A DNA stretch of 64,000 bases, taken from Beta vulgaris subsp. vulgaris. Lineage: Eukaryota; Streptophyta; Magnoliopsida; Caryophyllales; Amaranthaceae. The DNA is taken from the NCBI RefSeq assembly GCF_026745355.1, contig NC_079206.1, positions 20,594,392-20,658,391 on the forward strand, read 5' to 3'. The notes below the pieces were generated by a model. That model was not told the DNA's origin, searched no databases, and was given only the letters and a program-made list of their open reading frames with translations. Below are positions 1 to 11,200 of this stretch, one piece after another (position 1 is the first letter of the stretch; each line of letters opens with the position of its first letter). A program made the translations under genes and the position numbers.

Positions 1-1043
1 TTTTTTTATATAGTTTTATTCTTTTATGATGTTCAAAATTTTCTTCTCTTTCGGGTGTATGTGATGAAATTTTGTTGCTTTTATGTAGATATTGAAGTGG
101 GATTTCTAGTTTGTATGTGTTAGTTTATGGGTTCTTTGCAAATTCTTTATTGCATGCATATTTTGTCCTTAGTCAATTGGTACAAATTGCTAGTGATGTG
201 ATTTTGTTTTGTTCATGTAAGTGCATTTGCTTCTTGTTATCTACTACCATGAAACAGGGATTTCTATCTTGTCTAGGGATTTGGATGTTGGTTAGTCTTC
301 TCTCTTTTTTTATCCTATGAGTTGTTGATGCCTTTAGGAAAAACTTTATGGTTAGGGATGAAAATTTTGTTTGTATGATGTGAGCAAGAGATTTAAAGTT
401 TGTGGGTTGCTGGAAATTTGAAAGTCATCTTTGGAGGTTGAAAATAGATGTAACTGAAGTTATATTGTCATTCCCTCCATGGCTCCATTCCGAATACATG
501 CGCACTTTCGGTCTCTTCATTATCACAACTTGTGTAAAAATGGGTGTGTACAAGAAGATTTAGTCACCCCAAATTGCAATAAAGAAAAAAAAAACCTCAT
601 ATAAAGTTGATTTTTATGTGATAAGAAGAGTGAGTTAGTTGCATAATATACAGCCGATGTAGAGAAGACCTATTGCTCAATCATAGACTGTCCTCAAGCA
701 TTTTGCTCTTAAACTCTCCATTGAAAGTCTCAGTTCGAGGATTTCGCGATAATAAATTGTTTGGATGGATGTCATGTTATGTTCACAAATGGGTGTCAGA
801 TGTTAATGTATAATTTTCTGATTGTTTCATAGCTCTACTCATATGATTAATGATACGTCTTTTATTGTTGAAAAGAAGGTTGAACTTCCCTTGCTGTTTG
901 CTTGCCCTGTTGCCAGGTGCTATTGATCTCCTTCCTGGAAATATTGATTGGTTGATGTGTACAATTCCACTACAAGCATTCGCACTCTAGCTTTTTGCTA
1001 CCGCATAGTAGCAGTTGTAACTCAATAACTTATTTTATCAAAA
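1..1043. other. Upstream region of the BPC gene, no gene seen
   Basis: AT-rich sequence with only short open frames that resemble no family. It probably holds the promoter, 5' leader and perhaps a leader intron of the BPC gene: a pyrimidine stretch followed by TTGCCAG near 905-916 could be a splice acceptor about 130 bases before the ATG. This is inference; no TATA box or transcription start could be fixed. Confidence 0.4.
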
Positions 1044-1754
1044 ATGGGTACATTTCGTTCAAACTACCCGATGATACCTGAGGGAGACAGAACAAGATCT
1101 GTCCCTCACTTTTCATGGTTTCACCCTGGAAATTATCTAGCTGCAACAAGAAATGGTGGATTCAGTCCATTCCAAGGAACTCAAAACAACCCCGATGCAG
1201 CAGGACTTGCTGCTGTTCCCATTCGATGCATGCCTATAAATGAGGCAGCAAATATTGTTGTGGATGCTGAGCCTCTGCCATCTAAGCCTGCTAAGAAGCC
1301 AAAGACATCAAAGAAGACCTCCAATGATCCTTCACCAAAGGAACCTAAACTGAAAATTAAAAAGGGTCAGTCTTCAAAGGCTAAAGGTGGTGGTACTTCA
1401 CCCTCAGGAAAGCGTGAGAGAAAGAACCTGAATTTCCGTAGCTATGAATCAAGCACGGATGCTTCCGGAATCCCAGCTCCGATTTGTAGTTGTACAGGTG
1501 CTGCTAGGCAGTGCTACCGGTGGGGTTCAGGGGGATGGCAATCGTCTTGCTGCACAACTAACATATCAGAGTATCCGCTGCCTATGAGTACCACCAGACC
1601 TGGTTCGCGCACTGCTGGAAGGAAGATGAGCCATGGAGCTTATGATAAACTTCTCCAAAGACTTGCTGCTGAGGGTTTTGACCTTACAATTCCAATTGAC
1701 CTCAAGGATCATTGGGCTAAGCATGGTACCAACAAGTTTGTGACAATTAAGTGA
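1044..1754 (+). CDS. BASIC PENTACYSTEINE (BBR/BPC) GAGA-binding transcription factor
   Basis: Single-exon, 236-residue protein. BPC factors are plant nuclear proteins that bind (GA)n/(CT)n promoter elements and recruit repressive chromatin machinery; this is family knowledge. The diagnostic C-terminal domain is intact. Five cysteines lie at about residues 148, 150, 157, 169 and 170 (ICSCTG, QCYRWG, WQSSCC), followed by ISEYPLPMS, AGRKMSHGAYDKLLQRLAAE and DHWAKHGTNKFVTIK at the stop. Residues 80-110 are Lys-rich (KPAKKPKTSKK), a likely nuclear localisation signal. The N-terminal 75 residues resemble neither the long class I N-terminus nor the class II alanine-zipper coiled coil as I know them, so a missing upstream exon or an N-terminally shortened paralogue is possible. 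The DLKDHWAKHGTNKFVTIK ending is closer to class II. The start is the first Met of the open frame. Family call firm; subclass and start uncertain. Confidence 0.9.
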   Translation: MGTFRSNYPMIPEGDRTRSVPHFSWFHPGNYLAATRNGGFSPFQGTQNNPDAAGLAAVPIRCMPINEAANIVVDAEPLPSKPAKKPKTSKKTSNDPSPKEPKLKIKKGQSSKAKGGGTSPSGKRERKNLNFRSYESSTDASGIPAPICSCTGAARQCYRWGSGGWQSSCCTTNISEYPLPMSTTRPGSRTAGRKMSHGAYDKLLQRLAAEGFDLTIPIDLKDHWAKHGTNKFVTIK

Positions 1755-2043
1755 TTAATGTACTAGTTCTTAACGGAGGTGCTTCTGTTTCTTGTTTCTC
1801 CATTACAGTATCTGCATTAATTTCCAAGTAGGCATAATCTTAGTGTTTATATTCAAGCAGATCAATGTTTAATACAGGTATGTAGATGTTTGAACTTGTT
1901 CAGTATCTATAGTGTATGGTAATTTATGGTCCGTTTCGGAAAGGGTTTTACCCAGAGTTGATTTGTTGTTCTTAATCCTTCCTTAATTTCCCTTTGTTGG
2001 CTTAACTACCTTCAGATGCTCTAAGACACCAAAATTATGAACT
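1755..2043. other. 3' flank of the BPC gene
   Basis: AT-rich sequence after the BPC stop, presumably 3' UTR and terminator. It ends at a T-run (about 2044-2053) that reads as the poly(A) tail of the minus-strand LINE fragment described next. No gene seen. Confidence 0.4.
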
Positions 2044-2510
2044 TTTTTTTTTAAGTTGAAATTTGTGAGGGGGGATAAACATTATTGAAACCAAATTCCA
2101 CCAGAACTATAATGATTTTGGGGAAAGAGTCCATACAAACATATTCACAATTACCCGGAGTAAGGTGAGTATCTCATCTTGCCAATGAATGAGCTATCGT
2201 GTTTCCCTCCTTTCTCAAGTGAAACATATAAAGCTTTGAAAAGAACATCGAAAGCTTGACTCTGTCATCGTGATGAAATAAAGAGGAGTGACCATGTTCT
2301 TGTACTTAATTGCTCTTTCCACATTAATAGCATCGCATTCGAGCATCGGAGCATGATGTCCATGTATCCAAGCCTTGAGGATTATTATAAAATGGAAAGA
2401 TTGACCACCAAAAGAATTGTGTGGGATTTCAGTTGCTATATAAATTTTCTTTTGAACTGCATTTCTCATCTCTTGCTTTGATGCATGTTTATGTAACAAC
2501 AGAATATCAT
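2044..2510 (-). pseudogene. 5'-truncated LINE tail with RNase H remnant
   Basis: The minus-strand frame at 2215-2499 contains HHAPMLECDAINVERAIKYK, the type of segment found in plant LINE RNase H-like C-termini (a conserved E-x-D followed by a helix). Further downstream on the minus strand, in other frames, are weak matches to the usual LINE tail (a WMDS-like segment). The fragment ends in an A-run read as T at 2044-2053, as expected for target-primed reverse transcription of a truncated copy. Frames are broken, so it is not functional. It sits between the convergent 3' ends of the BPC and PRK genes and could affect their 3' UTRs. No clear target-site duplication was found. Confidence 0.6.
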
Positions 2511-2632
2511 AGTCGCCTACAAAAGCAACTTATACAGGAAGAGTAGGTAGTGGAAATTACATATGAAGAGAAAAAGAATTCTAGATTCAGATGGAATATT
2601 ACATTTTTTATAATCATCTACAAGCTCAAGCT

Positions 2633-5573
2633 TTAGACCTTAGCAGCTGCTGCAGGAGCTCCTGACCTGCTGGCAACGAGCTGCTCGAACAGGTCTCTGA
2701 TCTTCAATCCGATGATAGTTTGGAAGAAGCCAGTTCCGTTGTTGCTTCCTGGGAAATCTTGGTGCTTCAACATTTGTTGGGTGACTTCACCATAGAACTT
2801 GGTTGAGAGGTTGCTCAAATGGCTCTCAACATAGATTAGTTCGTCTAATCTGTCAAATATCCCGTCCATCTCTAGTACTGTCACCTGCACAATCATGTAC
2901 AAGGTCATTTACAGCTCAGGCTCCGTTCTCATCACCTTATATCTACAAATTTCGAGAAAATCAGTTGTGTGCGAAGGCTAATGAAGTAAGCTCGGCTCAT
3001 AAGATATGTTGGCTGAATTAGCTCAATTTATATCAAATTTAAAAACAGGTTCAAAACAAATATCTGTATTGGACTGCCTAACTCAATCAATCAGACCACC
3101 ACAGTATATAAAGGGTTAATTATTTAGTTATTGAAGTTGTATATTCTCCAACATTTGATCTTACCTCATTGCCGTAGTAAGTGTCTGGGCCATAGGAAAA
3201 TTTGATGCCAGGGTAAGAACATGTTAGCTTTCTACCACAGGGAATCCAAGAAATAGTGGATCCTTCATCAAACAAGTAAACTGGGTTGAAAAACTTCACT
3301 CCTTCCTTCTGAATCATCCTAACTCTCAACACTTTTCCTTCATCATCATCTGGAATTAGTTGGGTTGGTAATACTTCAATCACCACATCAGCATACTGTT
3401 TTTGTGGATCTGCACTCAAAATAACAATACAACATATATCATTAATTCCTACTATATCATTCATTACCAATTCCTTTACTATATTATATTGTATCTCCAT
3501 CTTCAAATTGTTGGACTTGTTATTATATTGTACCTCCATCTTTATAGTCCCTCTATTTGCAAATATTTGTTACACTTATCCTTTTCACGCACGCCAATGT
3601 AAAACTTTGATAACTAATATCTCTGATTTGTATTTGTAAAAATTATAAAGAGTACATATTAAAATGAATATAACAAGATGACACAGGACTATGAAGAATA
3701 ATCAAAGTGAAATATGTATATAGTGTAATAATAAAAAAAAAAACGGAGGGAGTATGTAATTGTACACAATCAATGATTTCATTGCTATTGTGTTGGCATT
3801 GCCCATTCATTTATGGGATTCATTAGCACGAAAACGGCTAGGATTATGATAACAATGCTAATAATTAACCAAATGAATAAGTTGATAGTAGTAGCAGTAG
3901 TAAATTACCAATGTAAGCATCAAAATCTGGCTTTCTGGCTTCAATGCTGGCTTTGATGCTTTCAAGACTGTGTCCTCTCTCTTTCATGTCTCTCTGATAT
4001 TGCCAATTACAAATTAAATGTTATTTATAAACTTCATAAAAACAATATGATAAAACACCTTAATCACATTTTATTATGCTTATTTTACCTGAATTTTCCA
4101 GGCAAATTTGACTTCATTGCTAATGTCCAAGTAGAGGCTGAAGTCCAGCAACTCCCTAACACGTGCGTCATACCTACAATAAATAAAGTTGTAGATTTAA
4201 TTATCAACAGTAGCGTTTGTAGTCCAACGGTTAGGATAATTGCCTTCCAAGCAATAGACCCGGGTTCGACTCCCGGCAGACGCATTTTTTTATTATCCAC
4301 TTCATATGCACAATGATATTAGAATCTTCTCCACTTAAATATGCCCAATGATATTTGAATCTTAAACTACATATGTCTAAAACGATGACTACTTCACCAC
4401 CTTAACCTCGACATTATAGTTTCTCCCATATACATTCGATTTCAACTCCTATGAGAAGTTAGTAAGTAACAATTCACATCACAAAATTTGTATAGATACC
4501 AAACAAATTACTAGGAATGGGCGGGGGCCCGCCTACAATAGGGAACGTGTACTATAGTGATTTTATCTCCATACAAAAAAAAAAAAAAAAAAAAAAAAAG
4601 TGTGTGATAAAGACATTGGCATAAGCTCAGCCAATCAGTTTTAAGACATTTATCTCTTTATCAAGACTTAGGAATCCATCAGCCAACCATATTATCTATG
4701 TGAAGAGCGATTGAAGAGTAGTGTGCATGTAGATAATATCACAACTTTAGAATACACAACTACTCGTAAAATGATAAGTAGTAGATAAAAAAAAAAGGGC
4801 ACCCCAAAAAACAGTACTTTCCTCACAAATTAAAGTAACCTTATATGCAAACTGAATTTATCGCATTTTTGCCAATATAGTCACAAGCTAAAGTTGTATA
4901 CTAGGAGGAAAAACATACAAGACTGTTACGATAGTATTAATATAAACATCTACCGTCATCAAGTGACACGACCATTATATATAACTAGTTTTTAAGCTCG
5001 AGCAATATATATATAGAGACGGACTTACATGGGGTGCAAGCCCTCGATGACCAAGATCTTCGGGGGCTGGATAACCTCAGGTGGGTCCAACAAGCCGGAA
5101 ACATGGTTGTAAATAGGCTTATCAACAGGTTTACCTTGTTTCAAAGCTTTAACTTGATCATACATAAGATCAAAATCATTAGCTCTAGGGTCTAAAGCAG
5201 TAACACCTTTTTCTTTTCTTCCAGTTCTATCAAGAGAATGAAAATCATCCAAACAAATAACAGTAGTAGTGTCACTAATTAAGGTATTTGAATCTGGGTT
5301 TCCTCCCTTTGGTGGTTCTGCTGCACCTCCAAACACACTAGTTAACCTTCTCATGAAGGTACTCTTCCCACATCCTGAGTCTGCTGCTAGACCAATCACA
5401 ACTGTTTGTGAGTCACCTGCAGAACATGTTATCACATAGGGATAGGGTCTAGTGAAGAAATTATTAGCTCTTTTGTAATTGTAGGTCTTATTATTGTAGA
5501 AATATACTTGGTTTTTTTGGTTGAATCCTAAATGAGTTGTTGTGGGAATTGTGTATACTGTGCACACTGCCAT
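2633..5573 (-). CDS. PRK: Phosphoribulokinase, chloroplast precursor (5 exons)
   Basis: Phosphorylates ribulose 5-phosphate with ATP to give ribulose 1,5-bisphosphate in the Calvin-Benson cycle; stromal. Exons: 5573-5029, 4173-4089, 3993-3909, 3409-3165 and 2884-2633. All junctions are GT-AG and join to a 403-residue protein, close to the 402 I recall for spinach. Residues 1-50 are a Ser/Thr/Asn-rich transit peptide beginning MAVCTVYTIPTTTHLG. The P-loop GLAADSGCGKST is at 61-72. The redox-regulatory cysteines are all present: Cys68 in the P-loop, Cys107 (TTVICLDDFHSLD) and the C-terminal pair Cys296/Cys302 (WIPCGRKLTCSYPG). Thioredoxin control and CP12/GAPDH complex formation are therefore expected. 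Exon 2 supplies YDARVRELLDFS and exon 3 RDMKERGHSLESIKAS. Intron 1 carries an opposite-strand tRNA gene and intron 3 a MITE. The gene looks fully functional. Confidence 0.97.
3547..3752. mobile_element. Stowaway-type MITE in PRK intron 3
   Basis: Left end GTCCCTCTATTTGC and right end ACGGAGGGA form an imperfect terminal inverted repeat, flanked by TA on both sides (3545-3546 and 3753-3754). The internal sequence (TCACGCACGCCAATG, TTTGTAAAAATTATAAAGAG, ATAACAAGATGACACA) matches the MITE in SCAMP intron 1 at 31258-31523. Length and TA target duplication fit Tc1/Mariner-derived Stowaway elements. Entirely intronic. Confidence 0.8.
4213..4284 (+). tRNA. trnG-UCC: tRNA-Gly, anticodon UCC
   Basis: A complete 72-nt cloverleaf. 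The acceptor stem GCGTTTG pairs with CAGACGC (one G-U pair) with discriminator A4284. The D-stem is GTCC/GGAT. The anticodon stem ATTGC/GCAAT carries loop CTTCCAA, giving anticodon TCC, which reads GGA (glycine). The T-arm is CCGGG-TTCGACT-CCCGG. The internal B box GGTTCGACTCC is perfect and the A-box region TAGTCCAACGG is good. A run of seven T follows at once, and a CAA triplet lies just upstream, as often seen in plant tRNA genes. No intron and no encoded CCA, as expected for a nuclear gene. It lies in intron 1 of PRK on the opposite strand, so Pol III and Pol II transcription converge here. Confidence 0.93.
4285..4291 (+). terminator. RNA polymerase III oligo-T terminator
   Basis: Seven consecutive T residues start directly after the discriminator base of the tRNA-Gly gene, the standard Pol III stop signal. 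Confidence 0.85.
4576..4599. repeat. Poly-A tract in PRK intron 1
   Basis: An uninterrupted A-run of about 24 bases on the plus strand within PRK intron 1, a T-run in the pre-mRNA. It is too far from any splice acceptor to serve as a polypyrimidine tract. Confidence 0.75.
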
Positions 5574-6096
5574 TTCTCACTGTTTTTTTTTTCTCTCTTT
5601 TAAAAAAAGAAGAGAGAATGTGGAAGAAAAAAAATGAAGTAGGTGTTTGAGATTTTTTTGATCAATTTGGTTAAGAAAGTTTATGTCTTGAAATGGGTTT
5701 TTCTTTTGATGGGAAGATATTCAATTTGGACCAGAATTTTGGATTAGGAAAAACAAAAAGTAAAGAAAAAGGTAGTTTTCAAAAATATTTTATTATTAAT
5801 GATTGGTAGAAAATAAATATTGGTGCTTAAATTTATGGATTCTAAAAATACCCCTTATATGATAAAATGTGAAGAAGATGTTGAATGGTTTAAAACTAAG
5901 AAAATATGAGAGGGATGAGGTTATAATTGTCTTCTTGATGATTTTTATTTTTCATATGTTACTTTGTTTTTGATTTTTAATGGAAGAAAAAGAAAGGTGG
6001 GATTTTGTTGATGAGGTTATGTAAATGTATGTGATGGAAAAAAACTATGAAAGGTTTGCATGGAGGAAATCTATTGTAGTTTGGATATTTGTAATG

Positions 6097-6105
6097 ACAC
6101 GTGGC
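6097..6105 (-). promoter_or_regulatory. G-box (CACGTG) upstream of PRK
   Basis: The sequence ACACGTGGC contains the palindromic G-box CACGTG at 6098-6103, about 525 bp upstream of the PRK start codon. CACGTGGC-type G-boxes bind bZIP/bHLH factors such as HY5 and PIFs and are typical of light-regulated photosynthesis promoters. The functional assignment is inference from motif and position. The rest of 5574-6200 is AT-rich promoter and leader DNA in which I found no other certain element. Confidence 0.5.
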
Positions 6106-6200
6106 ATTCAGAAAGTGGCTGATTGAGGATGAGGGTTTAAGGGTGTGGAGTGGAAGAGGGATTAAATCTGTGTCATTCATATCATGTTTTTGGACTCTTC

Positions 6201-6733
6201 TTTAATAGGAAATAGGAATAGGAGTATTTCCTTAGTGTTCTTATTGCTTGCTGAGTAGAAAATATTAGAGCCATAAAATTTCAGAGTTTGAAGATGGATG
6301 ATGCTGATATTGTTCAAACAATAATTTATTTATGTGAAGAATATGCTTATTGTTATTTGCTTAAAGATACTTATATCGTGTATACTCATCATTTAATCCA
6401 TCTAAGTATTTGTTTCTTCTTGGTGTCCAGATTTTTGTAACTAACATATTCAATATTACATATTACATATCATCACATCATTTATTACAAGGCACAAGGC
6501 ACAAAAGTTGCATACAAACTACAAAACGAAGAACTACATGACTTGCTACTTATATGACAATCATAATATGCATGATCAATGAAACTCGTATCAACATATA
6601 ATACGTTTATTTAAAACAATATAAGTAAATCATGTCATACATTTTACTTAACAATATATTTTCTTAAGAAATAAAATGAATGGGTGACTTCCTTAATGAG
6701 AGAATTGGGAATGCATGGGAGAGAAACTATATT
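6201..6733. other. Intergenic AT-rich DNA between PRK and uL3 genes
   Basis: No open frame with recognisable content; AT-rich with no repeat that I could delimit. It probably holds the distal PRK promoter. Confidence 0.4.
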
Positions 6734-7561
6734 AGGGGACGTTTGGTTATTATGGGGTAAAGCAGTAGAGGGGGAAAGGAAAGCAAAACCCTTAGATTAA
6801 AAGTGATGTTTGATTGGTAAATGTCATTCTTCTTTCTTCCTCCTCTTACCAACTTCCACCATAGCACCACCACCACCATATCTAACCCATGAAATGCGGC
6901 CGCCTCTCCATACCCCTGAAACGATGTCGCGCTGCGTCGATCTCCTCCCCCTCCCTGCAAGTCGCATCTCCCCCTCTCCTTCCCTGCGTGTCGATCTCTC
7001 CCTCCCTCCTCCTTGCACGTTGCATCTCTCCCTACCCTACGCGTCACATCTCCCTCTCCCCTTCACTACGCGTCAATCTCCCCCATCCCTCCCTGTGCGT
7101 CACATCTCTCCCTCCCCTTCACTGCGCGTCGACTTCTCACCCTTCTATCGCTCCTTTCTCTTTTTTTCTAGGGTTTGTGTCGTGAATGGTGGTTTAAGCG
7201 TTGGTTGTGGCTTGATTGAGGGTGCGCATAGGTATAGGGTTTGCTTGCGGTGGTCGGGTTAGGTTATGGTGGTCGCCTGGCCAATTCGAGTTGCAAAGTC
7301 AGATGGGAAGTTGTGATTGTGGTTGGATGGTCATGTGGTGGTTGGGTTATAGGTTTGGTGGTCAAGGAGATGGTCAAGATTGAGCCAAAAAAAGGGTAAG
7401 TGAAACCCTAAGAGGATGGGGAAATGAAAGTAGAGGACTTTGGGGGTAAGGAGAGGGTAAAAGGTATCATTAAAATGTGCAAACAAACAACAAATAAGGG
7501 AATCAAGTTGCTTAATCCTCTTATCCATTCCACAATACCACAAATCAAATGCTTCCTAAGA
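6734..7561. repeat. Candidate TIR element with C-rich degenerate tandem repeats
   Basis: A GC-rich, strongly pyrimidine-biased block (about 6895-7145) repeats units such as TGCGCGTCGATCTCTCCC with variants roughly every 30-35 bases. The flanks TTAGGGGACGTTTGGTT (left) and the reverse complement of ...AAATGCTTCCTAAG (right) are loosely inverted, the style seen in many plant TIR MITEs. Long open frames here are Pro/Ser/Arg-rich on every strand and look like composition artefacts, not genes. Element boundaries are tentative. Confidence 0.4.
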
Positions 7562-8219
7562 CTGTTTCTATTTGTCATGTTCCAAAGATAGGGAATGAAA
7601 AAAAGAAAATCAAAAGAAATTTAATTCTCATCTCACTCCTAAGGAATATTGGGCCACCTTGTTCAATTTCATGGGGCTCATTGCTCCTTACTTCCATTTT
7701 GTAACTAAAGAACCTACAAATCAACTAAAAGCTCAAGAATTACATGTCTTCGAAAATCAATATAACAATAAAATCAGCACACTAAGGTGGAAATTGACAA
7801 AATCAGTTTTATCTTGCTGGGCACCAAAAAAACTGAGCAGCAACTTTCAAAATTTCTGTAGTTCAGCCATTTATTTAAACAGAATTTCTACAAAAACATT
7901 GTTCACCCTAGTCAAAAAAAATGGTCTCCACGCTCAAACTCTGCCAAATAACATATGGGGCTACACCATATTTCCGAAGCGACTAGCTCCAGAACCAACA
8001 TTTAAAATAAACACAGCCCGACCTCGAAACATACTTTTGACCATATCCCTATATCTTCAAGAACAAACAACCCTCGGGTCTTTACACGGCAATAACAAAA
8101 GACCTCGAAACATGCCTAATCGGATCCCTATATATTCAAAAGCAATTAATTCCTAGGTGTTTCCCAGGCCATAAAAGAAAAGACAAAAGTGCTACAGAGA
8201 TTTTGAATCAGCACAATAA
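7562..8219. other. 3' flank of the uL3 gene
   Basis: AT-rich DNA downstream of the minus-strand uL3 stop codon, expected to hold its 3' UTR and poly(A) signal. A 165-codon plus-strand frame (7659-8156) resembles nothing I know and is antisense to this flank, so it is not called as a gene. Confidence 0.4.
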
Positions 8220-11200
8220 TTAATCAGCTGCCATAAATGGATCTAATTCCCCTAAATCCACAGTTATCGGTTCTAATGATTCATCATCTTCATCTTCTGG
8301 CGAAAAGTATGTCGGGAAAGGAAGCTTCGAGATATCAGGTTTCTCATAAAAGGCATCTTTTACAAATACAAAGTTTCCTTCAGCACCAGGGACCTAAAAA
8401 TACAGCAACTGAGTTAAGACAGTGAACTCACAAAAAAATAAAAAAAAACTCTAAGAGCATTTCTTGTCTTCGAGTTGTTAGAGTTCATCATGATGTTCAG
8501 ATAGAATGGTTGTCCAAAGGAATTAAAGAGATAGAGAAAACGGTTGTAAAAGGAACATACTTGGCCTCTAACCCACATTAAGTTCCTCCTTGGATCTATT
8601 TTGTAAACCCAAACATTTTTAACTGTCCGTTGTTTGCCACCCATGCGCCCAGCCATCTTTCTGTTTTTGAAGACCTACCAGGAAACAGGATATACAACCA
8701 TCACAACCAAGAAGAACAGAAAAGGAATAAATAAATTTCAAACATTTTCGACCAAGATTTAAAGCATGGTGAAGCATAACAGAAAAGGTAATGGATCCTG
8801 AAGAAATAAAGGAGCTACGCAACTCAGCAGTCACATAATGGCTATAGAGATACACCAGAGTTCAGAATTCACCTTTCAATGAACATCAATTGCTTCCATT
8901 CATAATGATCCAAACAGATTAGTACCCCCAAATTCAACCATGTAACATTACAAACAGGCAGCAATGCAAGGTTGGCTCAAGAACTGGGAAATAGATTCCC
9001 TCTGTCAACTTTTGTCTGCCCTTAGCCCGCTTATAAATATGAGTGGAAAATATAGAGAAAAAAGATGGTGGATAAATGTGAGATCCAACATTAGAAAAAA
9101 GCAGAGAGAAAAAACTTGCCATATCACAAAATGGAGCAACCAATTAGGACATCTCAAAAACAGAAATGGGGAAAACAAAAAGGGGCAGAGGGAGTAGCTT
9201 TTGAGTTGCTATAACTTTACAAGCCATGAGTAATTGACTGCCCATGTTAATGAGGATTTCTAAGAATACATAGCGTGAATCATGCATCAGAATTCTTATC
9301 TGGCCCTCCACCATCCACACTGAAGCTAGTAAACGCTCCTAAAATAGTAATCCAAGGGGGGGAAAGAAGAAGATTGAGAAAACCTAGCTTGCAAGTCACA
9401 GATCCAGTATCAAAATCATGAAAACAATTATCAGAAGAGACACATAGAAATAACTGAATCAGTTTATCATGAAAATGAGATAAGCATCAGGCTGACTACA
9501 TAGAAACATATACAATTGAGCTCCACTGCCTTAGAAAGGATGTAGAAGAGTAGCTAGCAACGCTTAGCTATGGCTGATAAAACCGTTGAACAATTTGTAA
9601 CTAAATATTTGAACTTTGAACATGGCATATTAAAAGAGAACTGTAAAAAGTAAAGAAAGGGTGAAGAAGGATGACATGGCTTCCGTTTCTTTCATCCCCC
9701 CTCCCCCCTCTTCTCCCCTCTTGCAAAGGGGACTGCTGGAACTTCTTAAGAAATACTTCTGAGGTGACTTTTGACATACAATGAACGACATGGGAACATA
9801 ACTGGAGTAATTAGTAGTCTGGCTCAGCTCAGAAATGGAATAACACTAACTCAAGCCTAAGATATGATATAGGGCACAATTAAGACTCTCCAGAGAAGGT
9901 AAGAGACAAGTAGGATAGGGGATGGGATATTCAGATGATATTCAACTTTATATCACACTTAAATGAGACATTCCTTTCTTTAAAAATACTCAATACAAGA
10001 TATCAACCAAACTTGCAAAGGAGAAACAAAGATGTTTTTCTCATTTCAATTGACTGTTTCCTCCAAGTAATTGACCAAATATGATGTTTAGATAAAGTAT
10101 ACTATTTTGGAAGACTAGACTGATAATTATTCTCTAATTTGAGATCTTATCCTTTCCATCGGATAAATGACTTGGATCTTAAAATTATTAAGAGTCTTAC
10201 AGTGACGAACAAACAACGCAGGTCACAGTGTAACCAACATCTTCAAACAGCTTATGACTGATAATGTCACATAAAGAGGATATCCATATGCAAAGAGAAG
10301 ATGAATGTTGTAAATTTACATAACACAATAACAATAATGGTCTGATGACAAACAAAAGGACGCTTTAAAGAAGTTGAGGCATGCTTCCTGTATTAACTAT
10401 TTAACTACAGTACAAGAAATATTAAAACACAATTACAGAAGTCATAGATTTGTAAATGAACTTACTCTTCCAGGGGCATCCCTTTGACCTGTAGATCCAC
10501 CACTCCGATGAGCTTTTGACACACCATGTGATGCTGGCAACCCCGGAAAATTATGCCTTTTCATAACACCCTGGACAGGTGAAAAACGTTGGTTAGCGAA
10601 CAAAGCATTTTGACATCTTATGTTACACATAACCGCCTCTGACATAATCCTTCCTTGCTATATTGTCATAACCATGTGGATATAACAACAATAAAGAGGA
10701 TGTAGAATTTGTATACTAATATTTCCTTTCAACTTTGAACACCCATGCAAGATACAGTATACTTGACCACAACTATGACAACTGGATAAGTTTAGATCAT
10801 AAGTGTGTCACTAAACATGGATCTCATTCACGCTTAAATAATTAATACTTATTTTATGCCTACTAATACTCATTAGACTTCAATTTAGATAACATTTGGA
10901 AGTGTCTGGAAAAAAATTATCATCATATCTTCCACATTCTCAGGTTGCAAGATTCATCAGTTCCAGTGTTATGGAGACTTCCCTAGTTTGTTCCTGTAGA
11001 GCTTTCTTCTATTTTCATAATTTGTTTATGTAGTTAATTTTGAGTAATCATTGAAACAACATAATGCTTTTGTGTATTAGCATATTTAGGAAGGCCCCTG
11101 ACGGTTTTTGTTATTCAGATTATATGACAAGGGTAAAGGGAAAATAGTCTATATTTATCAAAATCATCCACTAATATGTCCGATTTTTTCACCATATACC

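Noticed and set aside
6810..7262. Overlapping open frames on both strands in a C/T-rich block
   Set aside because: Frames are open in several registers because of the repeat composition; peptides are Pro/Ser/Arg repeats. Treated as a tandem repeat.
7659..8156. 165-codon plus-strand open frame downstream of the uL3 gene
   Set aside because: No recognisable domain, AT-driven composition (Asn, Ile, Lys, Thr), antisense to the expected uL3 3' flank, and no splice or promoter context. Chance frame is more likely.
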